This document shows, piece after piece, positions 26,388-35,345 of a stretch of DNA of 64,000 nt. Made by a program: the position numbers and the translations under genes. Position 1 is the first letter of the stretch, and the number at the start of each line of letters is the position of its first letter. Source of the stretch: Thermoplasmatales archaeon (lineage in GTDB: Archaea; Thermoplasmatota; Thermoplasmata; Methanomassiliicoccales; Methanomethylophilaceae); the NCBI GenBank assembly GCA_012520845.1, contig JAAYNL010000015.1, positions 62,001-126,000 on the forward strand, given 5' to 3'. Below the pieces are notes generated by a model. It made no database searches. It was not told the origin of the DNA and saw nothing but the letters and a program-made list of their open reading frames with translations.

Positions 26388-27773
26388 ATGGTTGGGAAAA
26401 ACAAGGATTTGGACATCCTTCTCGGCGAGCCGAAGAAGGCCATACAGAGTATGGTGGTGGCGTTCCTCCTAGCCTTGGCCGTCGTGCGGATCAACAAGTT
26501 CGTCGACACGTTCTGGGTTGCCGGCCTAGGGGCGGCATCTGGTTCCGCAGTGGCCACGGTCACACCAATCTATGGCTTGATGATGTGCGCCGCCGTGGGA
26601 ATAAGCGTCGGCGCCACCACGACCATATCTTTCCGAATCGGTAGAAGGGAGATGGAGGAGGCGAACAAACTTGCGTCCAGCTCCATCGTGCTGGGAATCG
26701 TCTGCGCCGCAATCTCGTCAGTGCTCATAGCGATTTTTTCCAAACCGTTGCTGAATTTCATAGGTGCCGGGGAAATCATCGACGAATGCTTCAGCTATCT
26801 GTTGCCCCACATCCTTTTTTCCCCACTCCTCCTTTGCAACACCATCATGGGGGGAATCCTCCGCGGCGAGGGCGCATCCAGGAAATCCGCCACCGTCCAG
26901 ATGAGTGCCGCCGGATTTAACATGGTTTTTGACCCCATTTTTATATACGGGGCGGGCTGGGGGGTTTTCGGCGCGGGTTTCTCCACCGTGTTCTCTGCAG
27001 GCCTGGCGACATTGGTGGGGTTGCGCTGGTTTACCACAGGCAAAACCGCCGTCAAGTTGGAAAGGAAAAACTTTAAGTTGGACAGGCTGGTGTCCGTCGA
27101 GATTCTGGAAGTCGGTGGCCCCAGGACCGTCCAGGCTATGATTGCCGAAGGCACGGCTTTGATTCAGCGCATTTTCCTCATAGCCGCCGGCGGCATAAAC
27201 GCCGTCATGTTTTACAACTACCCGTGGAAGTACATCAATTTAATCAACCTTCCCGCAAAGGCGTACGGAAACGCGATGTTGCCCGTGTGCGCGTCGGCAT
27301 ATGGGCAGAGGGACTTCGGGAGGATGAGGATAGGTTTTGTCTACACAACGAAAATCGTCCTGATTTTTAGTGTGATTGCCTCAATACTCATTTTCGTTTT
27401 TGCTGAACAGCTTATGACCGTCCTTACCTACGCCGAAACCATGAGGCCTCTGCGCCCCCATTTTGTATGGACGTTGAGGATGACCGCCCTCTTCATCCCT
27501 TTCCATGCCATGATGTCTATAAGCTCTTCTTTGCTGCAATCCCTGAAAAAGGCGAAGATGTCAACGGACTGTTATTTCGTTTGGGGTTTGCTTAAGCTTG
27601 GTATGTATGCCATTGCGGGGCTCGTGTACCATTCATATAAATTGATAGTTTATTTCATGGTCATCGTTTACGTTTTCGGCGGCGTGTTCATGACGTACCT
27701 GGCAATTTGGCAGTTCAGGAAAGCTTCCAAAACAGCGTCGGAAGCTCCAGCGGATGCCGCCAATGACCCTTGA
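26388..27773 (+). CDS. MATE-family multidrug/organic cation exporter
   Basis: 461 residues, about twelve membrane segments, with the NorM/DinF-like internal repeat. Related proteins export drugs, cations or siderophores using a sodium or proton gradient. It lies between an importer and nitrogenase-like unit 2, so export of a metallophore or of a reduced product is an attractive but unproved role. The ATG at 26388 (MVGKNKDLDILLG) is preferred to the TTG three codons earlier. Base composition is visibly richer in A/T than the housekeeping genes. About 270 bp of AT-rich sequence without a gene follow. Confidence 0.82.
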   Translation: MVGKNKDLDILLGEPKKAIQSMVVAFLLALAVVRINKFVDTFWVAGLGAASGSAVATVTPIYGLMMCAAVGISVGATTTISFRIGRREMEEANKLASSSIVLGIVCAAISSVLIAIFSKPLLNFIGAGEIIDECFSYLLPHILFSPLLLCNTIMGGILRGEGASRKSATVQMSAAGFNMVFDPIFIYGAGWGVFGAGFSTVFSAGLATLVGLRWFTTGKTAVKLERKNFKLDRLVSVEILEVGGPRTVQAMIAEGTALIQRIFLIAAGGINAVMFYNYPWKYINLINLPAKAYGNAMLPVCASAYGQRDFGRMRIGFVYTTKIVLIFSVIASILIFVFAEQLMTVLTYAETMRPLRPHFVWTLRMTALFIPFHAMMSISSSLLQSLKKAKMSTDCYFVWGLLKLGMYAIAGLVYHSYKLIVYFMVIVYVFGGVFMTYLAIWQFRKASKTASEAPADAANDP

Positions 27774-28047
27774 GCGATAGCGTCACCATGGCATCGGAAC
27801 GCGCGTTCCATCGTTGGGGCGCCGTTTGATAACGCATCGCGTTCCGTTGTTCAAAAATTACAATACGGGTCGTAGCGGGAAGCCGAGAAACAGTCGGTAA
27901 TAAAACCAAACGCGCCATCCACGCAACCCACGAACGTATTCTACCATCGAATCGCGTTATAATTCATATACGACTCGTGCTATTTCCATCGCATGGTAGC
28001 GGCGATGGCGCGGAAATTTTGCATTTTGTCAAAGGGGGTCTGAAACC

Positions 28048-30168
28048 CTGATTCAGGTCGCGGTTTACGGAAAAGGGGGGATAGGCAAATCCACCACGTC
28101 CTCGAACCTCTCGTACGCGCTCAGCCTCAAAGGCAAGAAGGTCATGCAGATAGGCTGCGATCCAAAACGCGACTCGACCAAATTCCTTTTGGGCGGGAAG
28201 AAGCAGACCGCCGTATTGGATTACGTCAAGTCGGTCCCGCCTTCGAAGAGAAGGATTTCCGACGTCATGACCGTCGGGAAGAACGGCGTGATGTGCATCG
28301 AGGCCGGCGGCCCGGAACCCGGGGTTGGATGTGCGGGCAGGGGGATACTGACCACGTTCGACACTCTGGAGAAGCTGGGTGTCAACGATATAGCGAGGGA
28401 CGTCGTGATTTACGACGTGCTCGGGGACGTCGTCTGCGGCGGTTTCGCTGTCCCGATGAGGCTCGAATACGCCGATGCCGTGTACATCGTCACGTCCGGC
28501 GAGTTCATGTCCATATATGCGGCGAACAACATCATGAGGGGGTTGCTCAATTTCGACAGCGAGAAACCCCGCATCGCGGGCATCATTTTAAACAGAAGGG
28601 GCATGGATGGCGAGGAGGATATTGTGTTCAGGTTTTCCGAGGCCACGGGCGTCCCCGTAATATGCGACGTGCCCCGCTCGCCTGAATACATGGAGGCCGA
28701 AAAGAGGGACGGGACCGTTTCCGAGCTTTTCCCGGATTCCGTTCCCGCCATGAAATACTTGGAACTCGCCGACCATCTGTTGTCGGTTATGGACGGCAAG
28801 GCGGAGCTGTATCCCCCAAGGCCCCTGAATGGGGACCAACTGGACGAACTCGCGAAGGGCGGGAAAGTGGCCCGGGGCGACGGCGTCGCCCTCCCTTCCC
28901 GATGCGGGTCCCTGCGGGATGAGATGTCTTCCTGCGCGTCCAGGGGTGCGGCGTACAAGGCCGGTGGCATCACGGACCTGCAAATCATCATCCACGGGCC
29001 CGCCAGTTGCGGGTATTTCATGTCTCACACGCAGGACAATCATTACTTGACCGAAGTTGCGACCAATGCCTCAATCGCCCCCAAGGTCAGGAATAACGTG
29101 ATTTGTACGGACATGCGCAATTCGGATTACATATTCGGCGGAAGGGATAACCTTGTCAGGACGCTGGAACATTGCAGGACGCTCGGGAAGCGGAGGATTA
29201 TGGTGATAACCACCTGCGTGTCCGGCATGATAGGGGACGATTCCGAGCGAATCGTGAGGGACTATTGTGAGGAGCATCCGGATATGGACGTCGACGTCAT
29301 CCATGCCGACGGCAACCTTGCGGGGGACAGCGACGTCGGGCGCGTGCAGGTGATTGAGAAGTTCATGGGCATGATAGACGAGGGGGTAAAACCCACGGAT
29401 CATCAGCGCGTCAACATTTTTGACGACACGTTCATGTGGTTCAACCGCGGCGAGAACGAAAGGTGGTTGGGCATGTTGCTGGAACGTTTCGGGATGGGGA
29501 TAGGCACCAAACTGTTCGACGACTGCACCTTGGAGGATGTCAGGGTCTGCAAGAGGAACGCGTTGACGTTCCTCGCCGACGACACCGAAATCAATTCCAG
29601 GGCATCCGATTCCCTGAGGGCGAAGGGCATGGACGTGTTCGAGGTCGCCGTGCCCCAGGGTTATTCACAGACCCTCGTCTGGTTGGAGGCGTTGGGTGCA
29701 AGGCTCGGCAAGGGGCGCGAATCCGCCACGGCAATCGAGGACGCCAAATTCGAATACGTGGCGGCCCTTGAAGAGGTCGGTGGCGAACTGTCGGGCAAAC
29801 GAGTCGTGCTCGTCGTCACCGGGATGTCGAACGTGGACTGGGCCATCGAGGCGCTGTCCGACGCGGGAGCCGAGGTCGTCCGTATTTACGTGTCCCGGGC
29901 AAGCAGCGACTTCCATTCCCGTTATTCGGGGGAGCGCGATTTCTGTTATGGCGTGCGCGGGGGCGCGGTGCGTGAGCAGATTGCCGAGATTCGCCCCGAT
30001 TTGGTCGCCGGCCATATCAACCTAATCCGCGGAATGGGTACCAGGACATACCCCCTGCCCCAGGAATGCGTTACGCACAAGGCGTCGATAAAATTCCTCA
30101 GGCGCATCAAGAACATTTTCGTCGCCAACCGGGAAGAGGGTTGGCGCTCATGGGGGTCGGCGCAATGA
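28048..30168 (+). CDS. NifH-NifD natural fusion, unit 2, apparent CTG or ATT start
   Basis: 706 residues if read from the CTG at 28048. The NifH part begins [16 protein letters not shown], carries GVGCAGRGI and [10 protein letters not shown] cluster cysteines, and passes into a NifD-like domain with [15 protein letters not shown] and [11 protein letters not shown]. The first in-frame ATG is at 28144, downstream of the P-loop, so a start there would remove the ATP site. Back to the in-frame stop at 27997 there is no ATG, GTG or TTG; a GGGGGTC ribosome site stands 7 bases before the CTG. The sister proteins begin at exactly the corresponding residue. Overlaps its NifK-like partner by ATGA. Confidence 0.75.
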   Translation: MIQVAVYGKGGIGKSTTSSNLSYALSLKGKKVMQIGCDPKRDSTKFLLGGKKQTAVLDYVKSVPPSKRRISDVMTVGKNGVMCIEAGGPEPGVGCAGRGILTTFDTLEKLGVNDIARDVVIYDVLGDVVCGGFAVPMRLEYADAVYIVTSGEFMSIYAANNIMRGLLNFDSEKPRIAGIILNRRGMDGEEDIVFRFSEATGVPVICDVPRSPEYMEAEKRDGTVSELFPDSVPAMKYLELADHLLSVMDGKAELYPPRPLNGDQLDELAKGGKVARGDGVALPSRCGSLRDEMSSCASRGAAYKAGGITDLQIIIHGPASCGYFMSHTQDNHYLTEVATNASIAPKVRNNVICTDMRNSDYIFGGRDNLVRTLEHCRTLGKRRIMVITTCVSGMIGDDSERIVRDYCEEHPDMDVDVIHADGNLAGDSDVGRVQVIEKFMGMIDEGVKPTDHQRVNIFDDTFMWFNRGENERWLGMLLERFGMGIGTKLFDDCTLEDVRVCKRNALTFLADDTEINSRASDSLRAKGMDVFEVAVPQGYSQTLVWLEALGARLGKGRESATAIEDAKFEYVAALEEVGGELSGKRVVLVVTGMSNVDWAIEALSDAGAEVVRIYVSRASSDFHSRYSGERDFCYGVRGGAVREQIAEIRPDLVAGHINLIRGMGTRTYPLPQECVTHKASIKFLRRIKNIFVANREEGWRSWGSAQ

Positions 30169-31412
30169 ACGCCAAGCCCGACGGGTTCATAGGGGCCATA
30201 ATGGCCATAGAGGGGATAGCTGACGCAGACATCGTCCTGCATGGGCCAAACGGTTGCAGGAAGAATCTCGCCGTCCTTTCGAGAAAATCCTACCCTAAGC
30301 CAAGGGGCGAGACGGTGGCGGCAGGCACACCGTTCTACGGCGAGTTTCCAAGGGTGCCGTGCACGGAGGTGACTCCGCCGGACTATATCTACGGGTCGTA
30401 TAACAGGATCACGGCCGCCCTTGGGCGCGTCGGGTTGGGGGATTCGAACCTGATAGCCGTGTCGTGCTCCCCGGGGATGTCCCTCATAGGTGATGACTGC
30501 TGGAAGGCCGTCGTCGAGAATGAAATGGAGGACAGGGCAGTCATCCTCGACACGTCCTTCGCATCCGAACCCCTTTGCCGCGGCTTCGACTCCACGTTGG
30601 CAGACGTTGTCAGGGCGTTGGAACCTGAGGGGGCCGAGACGAGGGAAGGCACAGTCAACCTCCTGGGGTTGAGCGTCCTACAGAAGGATTGGGAAAGCGT
30701 CGTCGACGAGTTTAGGAAACTGTTCTCCGCGATGGGTCTGGAGGTGCTCTGCGTATTGGGCGCCGGTTGCACCGTTGCCGACATCAGGGAATCCTTCTCC
30801 GCGGAACGCAACGTGGTCCTGTGCCCCGAATATTCCGTGGAGACTTCAACGTTCTATGACGAACGCGGGGTGAAACCGATTTCCCTAGGCCACTCCCCCG
30901 TCGGTTTCGATGCCACGGAGGGCCTCGTCAGGTTGGTCGGTAACGAGATGGGTACGGATTGCGCCAAGGCGGTCTCCCTCGTTGACGAGTACCGCCGGAG
31001 GGCGTTCTCGCGCCTGAGCGCCGTCGATTCCGGGCTCAAGGGAAAAACCTTTGCGATCGAGACGGACGCGTCCGTCGCTTACCCGTTGGCCAAATGGTTG
31101 TTCGAGTCGTTTTCCATGGTACCCGTATCCATAAACCTGTACGAATCCGGGCATTGGGACGCTGTTGAATCCTTGACCGGTTTTCTGGGCGGGTTAGGGC
31201 TTGGCGATGCCATGGGCGCCGATGTGCCCGAGGGGGTCGACTATCTTCTGTGTGATGGCAACAGCGCTACCATCGCCGAGGCGGCGGGATTCTGCGGAAG
31301 GGGCATCGACATAAGGTTCCCGTCCATCACCAACGTGGATTTCAGGCCCTCGCCGATATTCGGGGCCAGGGGGGCCATGTATCTGCTGGACCGCATCGTC
31401 AACCCGTTTTGA
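30165..31412 (+). CDS. NifK-like nitrogenase-superfamily subunit, unit 2
   Basis: 415 residues. Same fold and landmarks as unit 1: [10 protein letters not shown] with Cys31, [28 protein letters not shown] and [10 protein letters not shown]. It differs in holding an extra cysteine in SCSPG, where the other two copies have Ser/Thr-Pro or Ser-Pro. The ATG at 30165 overlaps the TGA of the fusion gene; an ATG at 30150 is also in frame. Order here is fusion first, then NifK-like, as in the other two units. A convergent CbiX-like gene follows 26 bp on. Confidence 0.77.
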   Translation: MNAKPDGFIGAIMAIEGIADADIVLHGPNGCRKNLAVLSRKSYPKPRGETVAAGTPFYGEFPRVPCTEVTPPDYIYGSYNRITAALGRVGLGDSNLIAVSCSPGMSLIGDDCWKAVVENEMEDRAVILDTSFASEPLCRGFDSTLADVVRALEPEGAETREGTVNLLGLSVLQKDWESVVDEFRKLFSAMGLEVLCVLGAGCTVADIRESFSAERNVVLCPEYSVETSTFYDERGVKPISLGHSPVGFDATEGLVRLVGNEMGTDCAKAVSLVDEYRRRAFSRLSAVDSGLKGKTFAIETDASVAYPLAKWLFESFSMVPVSINLYESGHWDAVESLTGFLGGLGLGDAMGADVPEGVDYLLCDGNSATIAEAAGFCGRGIDIRFPSITNVDFRPSPIFGARGAMYLLDRIVNPF

Positions 31413-31438
31413 TGCGTGACGCTCGTTGCATATTCGCA

Positions 31439-32185
31439 TCACCAACTCTTCGGCACCTTGGAATCCATTATTTCCATGAACTCGGGGTACTCCGACACGG
31501 GTTTTGTTTCAATGAAATCAATTTCTGCGTTTTCCAAATCGGCCATGGCGCGGGCGTAGGATGCCCCGGTGGTGCTGATAAAGAGCGGCACCAGCATCAA
31601 ATTCGAGCAACCTTCCGATTTCAGAACCGAAATTACCCCTGGGACGTTATTCGGTCCAAACCTTGCGAAGGCAGCCCTGCTGTGCCAGCCCGCTGATTTT
31701 ATTTTGGAAGAATAGTATTCGGCAACTTTCTCGGATTGGGACATTTTGGAGCCTCGTGCCAGGAAAATGATTCCCGTTCCTCTTTCGGGTTCTCCGATAT
31801 TGCGCAATATGGCGTCGGCCATAACTTCCGACGTTCCCAAAGCCGTCCCGAAACGGGTTGCGATGTCATGTTTGCCCATCATCCTCCAAGAGCCAGAGCT
31901 GTCGGGAAGCCCCAGGCGCCTGGGCATCAGCCAGGTCGTCATGTTCCCTTCTGCGATTGCCAAAGGAAGGATGCAGAACGTGTCGATGCCCTCGGACGTG
32001 AACATGTTTTCCATCACGTCGTCAGAACGCGGTTTGCCCGAATGGTAAGCGACATGGACATTTTTTCTCCCGCGTCGTTTCAGGTAACCAGCGCAGTTTT
32101 CAGCCACAGACCGTTCCCCTTCATTGGCGGAATGCATCGCCAAAACCATGATGCCCGTTTTCACACAGTTGTATGCATGTTTCAT
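31439..32185 (-). CDS. CbiX/CfbA-like chelatase paralogue 2
   Basis: 248 residues from the ATG at 32185. A GTG at 32164 (VKTGIMVLAMHS) lines up better with the N-terminus of paralogue 1 and fits a TATA-like box near 32200, so it may be the true start. The single candidate metal histidine is in LAMHSANEGE; the second half again has LARGSKMSQSE without histidine. Together with paralogue 1 it forms a subfamily distinct from ordinary CbiX/CfbA, which keep the catalytic histidines. Placed between NifHD unit 2 and the DUF4198/CooT/CooC genes. Role: chelation or carrying of nickel, cobalt or a tetrapyrrole, not resolved. Confidence 0.7.
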   Translation of the reverse strand: MKHAYNCVKTGIMVLAMHSANEGERSVAENCAGYLKRRGRKNVHVAYHSGKPRSDDVMENMFTSEGIDTFCILPLAIAEGNMTTWLMPRRLGLPDSSGSWRMMGKHDIATRFGTALGTSEVMADAILRNIGEPERGTGIIFLARGSKMSQSEKVAEYYSSKIKSAGWHSRAAFARFGPNNVPGVISVLKSEGCSNLMLVPLFISTTGASYARAMADLENAEIDFIETKPVSEYPEFMEIMDSKVPKSW

Positions 32186-32194
32186 AATAATATT

Positions 32195-32232
32195 CTATTT
32201 AATATGTTGATAGTGTGTTTCAAATATTGAAA
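32195..32232. promoter_or_regulatory. Divergent promoter with a TTTCAA-ATA-TTGAAA dyad
   Basis: The 64-bp gap between the CbiX-like gene (minus) and the DUF4198 gene (plus) contains a TATA-like CTATTTAATAT (32195-32205, minus promoter) and a perfect inverted repeat TTTCAA-ATA-TTGAAA at 32218-32232, which overlaps the likely plus-strand TATA region. Shared control of both directions is possible. Confidence 0.35.
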
Positions 32233-32249
32233 ACGTAATAATAATCAAC

Positions 32250-32981
32250 ATGGCGCTTACAACCATTGATGGAGAAACAATCAGAAGCATGAGCAGGATG
32301 GCCTACGGCCACGAGGTTTGGCTCGGGAACTGCGTCAGGAAGGGCAACAAGGTTTCGGTATACGGTTTCTATGGGCATAAACTCGTTGCCGACAAACCCA
32401 TGCCTGAGGGGTACACCAACGCCATCCTTTTCGACGACGCCGGTCGCGCGCCGAACCCAGATAAGAAAATGGTCGAAGACCCAGCCGGATGGAAATTTAC
32501 GTTCAAGGACGAGGGCGCGGACGTTTACACTATGTACGTCGAGTCAAACTCCGTATGGGTGACGAACGATGAAGGGAGGCACAGGGGGGTTAAGAGGGAC
32601 TACAAGAACGTGATAAGATCCAACGCTTCCAACCTGTCCGCGAAGAAAATCATCTCCAAGGACGGGAAGAACCCTGGCGGCGTCATGCATGCGACCCTGG
32701 AAATTATGCCGAAGGCGGCCACGTTCAAGGTCGGGGGCAAGGCCGAGGCCAAAATCCTATACGAAGGGAAACCCTTGGGCGGGGTTGCGTGCAAGGTTTA
32801 CAACGCGGGTTGGCAGGACATCCTGTCCGTGAATGCCGACGGGAAAGGTTCCGTGGAGTTCCTCGTTGACAAGCCAGGGACCTACATCATAATAGCGAGG
32901 TATGTCGACAAAGACAAATCCGTATGCGACGAATTTGACGAAACGGCGTTCACAACCACCCTGACCTTCGACGCGGTGTGA
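32250..32981 (+). CDS. DUF4198-like (NikK/CbiK-type metal transport) protein without a signal peptide
   Basis: 243 residues. The N-terminal segment MAYGHEVWLGNCV and the later beta-rich repeats (FKVGGKAEAKILYEGKPLGG, then DGKGSVEFLVDKPGTYIIIARY) resemble the DUF4198/COG5266 family, extracytoplasmic components linked to nickel and cobalt uptake. The histidine of YGHEVW would be the family's N-terminal metal-site residue. Unlike typical members no signal peptide or anchor is visible, so it may act inside the cell. It is followed 18 bp later by CooT, which supports a nickel role. The family call is by eye. Confidence 0.6.
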   Translation: MALTTIDGETIRSMSRMAYGHEVWLGNCVRKGNKVSVYGFYGHKLVADKPMPEGYTNAILFDDAGRAPNPDKKMVEDPAGWKFTFKDEGADVYTMYVESNSVWVTNDEGRHRGVKRDYKNVIRSNASNLSAKKIISKDGKNPGGVMHATLEIMPKAATFKVGGKAEAKILYEGKPLGGVACKVYNAGWQDILSVNADGKGSVEFLVDKPGTYIIIARYVDKDKSVCDEFDETAFTTTLTFDAV

Positions 32982-32999
32982 TCGGATTCGGTGATCGAG

Positions 33000-33197
33000 G
33001 TGTGTGAATTCACGGTATATCTGGATGGCCAGGAGGACTCTGATATCGTAGCGACCTATGTGGTCAAAGCCGTCGTCAAACCGGATTATGTGGCACTGTT
33101 GGAAACTTCAGGCAAAGTTGTCAGGATTCCCAACGCCCGTATCGTAAAGGTGGACACGATTGTGGCGGATTTGGTCCTGGAGACCCACGGAGTATAA
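33000..33197 (+). CDS. cooT: CooT-family nickel-binding protein
   Basis: 65 residues. Starting at GTG 33000 the protein begins Met-Cys-Glu-Phe; Cys2 is the known nickel-binding residue of CooT, and the length fits the family (about 60-66). A perfect GGTGATC ribosome site at 32990-32996 supports this start over the GTG at 32991, which would add three residues in front. The domain is a small beta barrel (SM-like) with VVRIPNARIVKVD. CooT assists nickel insertion into carbon monoxide dehydrogenase in known systems; no CODH gene is visible here. It is followed after 4 bp by a CooC-type ATPase. Confidence 0.82.
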   Translation: MCEFTVYLDGQEDSDIVATYVVKAVVKPDYVALLETSGKVVRIPNARIVKVDTIVADLVLETHGV

Positions 33198-33201
33198 TTC
33201 C

Positions 33202-33963
33202 TTGAGGAAAATAATTGTAACAGGGAAGGGCGGCGTCGGGAAGACCACAACGGTGGCGACCCTCGCGCTCATGATGGCCCGGGAAGGGCGGCGTGTAATA
33301 GTATTCGACACAGACCCCAGCATGAACCTTGCGATGAGTTTCGGCATCCCTTATGGCAACATGTCCACGATAACGGAGGACAAGGCCGAAATCTTCCACG
33401 GTCTGGAAGAGGACGGCATGGACGAATTGGGCGAGGAAATCATCAACAACCATTCCGCATTGACGGAAGAAGGCATCAGGGTCGTCGTCATGGGGCCTCT
33501 TCAGCACGGGGGTGACGGGTGCCTGTGCTCTGCCGTTTCCATGGTGAAGGCTCTTGTGGATTTTGTTGAAAAGGATGGGGGGTACGACATGGTTATAGTC
33601 GATTCCCAGGCCGGACCGGAGGTATTGGGGAGGGGGCTGGCGTCAAGTTTCGACATAAATATAATTCTGTCCGAGCCGACCGTGAAGTCCTTCGAGGTGT
33701 CGAGGCAGGTCAACAGGTTAGGCAAGGACCTCGGTATAAGGGAAACCGTCCTTGTCGTCAATAAAATTGACAACGAATCGGATTCGGCCCTCGCTGCCGG
33801 TAAAATCGGGGTCGATTTGGCAATGACCATCGGTGTTCCCTACGACAGGTGTGTTGTGAATGCCGACAAGGAGGGCAAGATTCTCTTGGATGCCTACCCG
33901 GAATCCGTGGCCCTGGGCAGGTTGCGAGAAATCAAGGGGTTAATCGAAAAAACAATCTGGTGA
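33202..33963 (+). CDS. cooC: CooC-type nickel-insertion ATPase (MinD/SIMIBI family)
   Basis: 253 residues from a TTG at 33202. Deviant Walker A TGKGGVGKTT at 7-16, FDTDPSMNLA, and a CxC motif (Cys107 and Cys109 in GDGCLCSAV), which in CooC binds nickel at the dimer interface. DSQAGPEVLGRG and VVNKIDN complete the family. In known systems CooC matures carbon monoxide dehydrogenase; here it may instead load nickel for the CbiX-like/nitrogenase-like pathway. GGAG at 33189 precedes the TTG by a suitable distance. Forms an operon with CooT and the DUF4198 gene. Confidence 0.82.
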   Translation: MRKIIVTGKGGVGKTTTVATLALMMAREGRRVIVFDTDPSMNLAMSFGIPYGNMSTITEDKAEIFHGLEEDGMDELGEEIINNHSALTEEGIRVVVMGPLQHGGDGCLCSAVSMVKALVDFVEKDGGYDMVIVDSQAGPEVLGRGLASSFDINIILSEPTVKSFEVSRQVNRLGKDLGIRETVLVVNKIDNESDSALAAGKIGVDLAMTIGVPYDRCVVNADKEGKILLDAYPESVALGRLREIKGLIEKTIW

Positions 33964-34088
33964 AAGGCAACCTATATTTTCGGAACGACGAAAGAATAAA
34001 GAGGGTGAGGACGGGCGAGTCCGCAAGGCGTGGTATGACGTCCATCAATTGAAGGTGGCCGACATTGTTGATAAACGAAACAAAATAA

Positions 34089-35345
34089 TTACCTGGAATT
34101 CAGCAGCTTGTCAATCACGATCCTGAACCCTTCCATGCCTAGTATGGATTTCGGCGCGAAGTCGATCATGTCCTGGCTGGGGAGGCTGATGTCTATGCCC
34201 ACGCCGCACATCCCTTGCGATTCCAGAAGCTTCACGTAAGAGCCGGGTCCGAAGAGGACGTTGGTGTAGGTGGACGCGAACTCCGTTTCCAGGGCCTCGG
34301 ACTCGTTTATTTTCTCCAGCATGGCCCTGATGCGGGATTCCGCCCCCTCGTCTTTTTCCGTGAGGACGATGCTTTTGGGCACCATCTTAAGGTATCTTAT
34401 CATGAAATCCGACACGGGGTAAACAACGGACGATTCCCCCCTTATGGAGAAGGTTTTGTACCGCAGCCTCTCGCCGACGTCCAGCGAGGAGCGGGTGATC
34501 ATCTTGAGGTCCTCCATGCTTTCGTCGATCTCTTTCGTCAATGGCGACGGGTCGGTATCGAAGGCCTTCGAGATTCCGTCGATGAACGATTTCATGGAAT
34601 ACGGGCCGAAGGGGGCGCCCATCTCGTTGAATACCGTCGGGATCCCCAACTCGGTGTTGTAATATTCGGACAGTCTTTTGCAGTATTCGGGATGGATGCA
34701 GATGTTGTACTCGGCGCCCGCGGATTCTTTCAATTCATCGATGGTGCAACCCGCCCCGACGGCGGCCACGACCCTGATGCCCATGACGGACAGCTTCGAT
34801 TTCAACTCCTCAAGGAGCCTGAAATACCCCCTGCATGTGAACGGGAGCCCGATGATGTTGGCGGTGCGGGGCCTTTTCTCGCACCCGGTTCTGGTCAGTT
34901 TTCTGGTCATCTCGGTCAGGGTCGAATCGAAACCGACGGAAAATTTTTCGGACATGAACGATTCGTCCAGAACCAGCGTCCTATCGCCCAGCCCCTCGGT
35001 GACGATTTTGTCCTTCAGCCTGTCCCCGATGAGGGCCGCGCCGGGGGATTGGATCACGGTTGCGAACCTCGTCTCCTCTCGGCCGAGGACTTTTAAAACC
35101 AGCGGGATCTTTTTTACGGCGCCGTAGACGTAGTCGTCATGGTCGATGTATGTGCACGGAACGCGGTCGAAACGGAAGAAATGGTCGCCCTCCCTTACGT
35201 TGAACTCGCGTTTGAGGTATCTGGAAGACAGCCTGGTAAGGTGTATCCTGCATCCGCCGGGCCCATGCAGTATCGTGGTGGAATCGAGTACGCTTTCGGC
35301 GGCAACCGCGGACCCGATAAACCCATCCATCTCAGTCAGTTCCAT
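34089..35345 (-). CDS. NifK-like nitrogenase-superfamily subunit, unit 3
   Basis: 418 residues. LHGPGGCRIH with Cys32, RVPCTYIDHDDYVYGA, QSPGAALIGDR and VGAGCTIDEL align with the copies of units 1 and 2. The MDGFIG opening is also shared. The terminal Asp-Asp of LIGDD is Asp-Arg here. It overlaps the upstream fusion gene by 14 bp and is therefore translated with it. About 125 bp separate its stop from the convergent cooC gene, with no gene between. Confidence 0.77.
   Translation of the reverse strand: MELTEMDGFIGSAVAAESVLDSTTILHGPGGCRIHLTRLSSRYLKREFNVREGDHFFRFDRVPCTYIDHDDYVYGAVKKIPLVLKVLGREETRFATVIQSPGAALIGDRLKDKIVTEGLGDRTLVLDESFMSEKFSVGFDSTLTEMTRKLTRTGCEKRPRTANIIGLPFTCRGYFRLLEELKSKLSVMGIRVVAAVGAGCTIDELKESAGAEYNICIHPEYCKRLSEYYNTELGIPTVFNEMGAPFGPYSMKSFIDGISKAFDTDPSPLTKEIDESMEDLKMITRSSLDVGERLRYKTFSIRGESSVVYPVSDFMIRYLKMVPKSIVLTEKDEGAESRIRAMLEKINESEALETEFASTYTNVLFGPGSYVKLLESQGMCGVGIDISLPSQDMIDFAPKSILGMEGFRIVIDKLLNSR

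Noticed and set aside
28004-28043. 13-codon ATG frame just before fusion unit 2 as a leader peptide
   Set aside because: It overlaps the ribosome site and CTG start, but has no conserved feature and may be chance; not enough to call a gene.
28144-30168. Start of fusion unit 2 at ATG 28144
   Set aside because: This would delete the P-loop that is encoded in frame upstream and conserved in the two sister proteins.
33160-33201. CooC start at GTG 33160
   Set aside because: The extra 14 residues overlap CooT and precede the beta strand that normally opens this fold; TTG 33202 fits better.
33202-33963. CooC-type ATPase as a cell-division MinD
   Set aside because: The CxC motif, lack of a C-terminal membrane helix and the CooT neighbour favour CooC.
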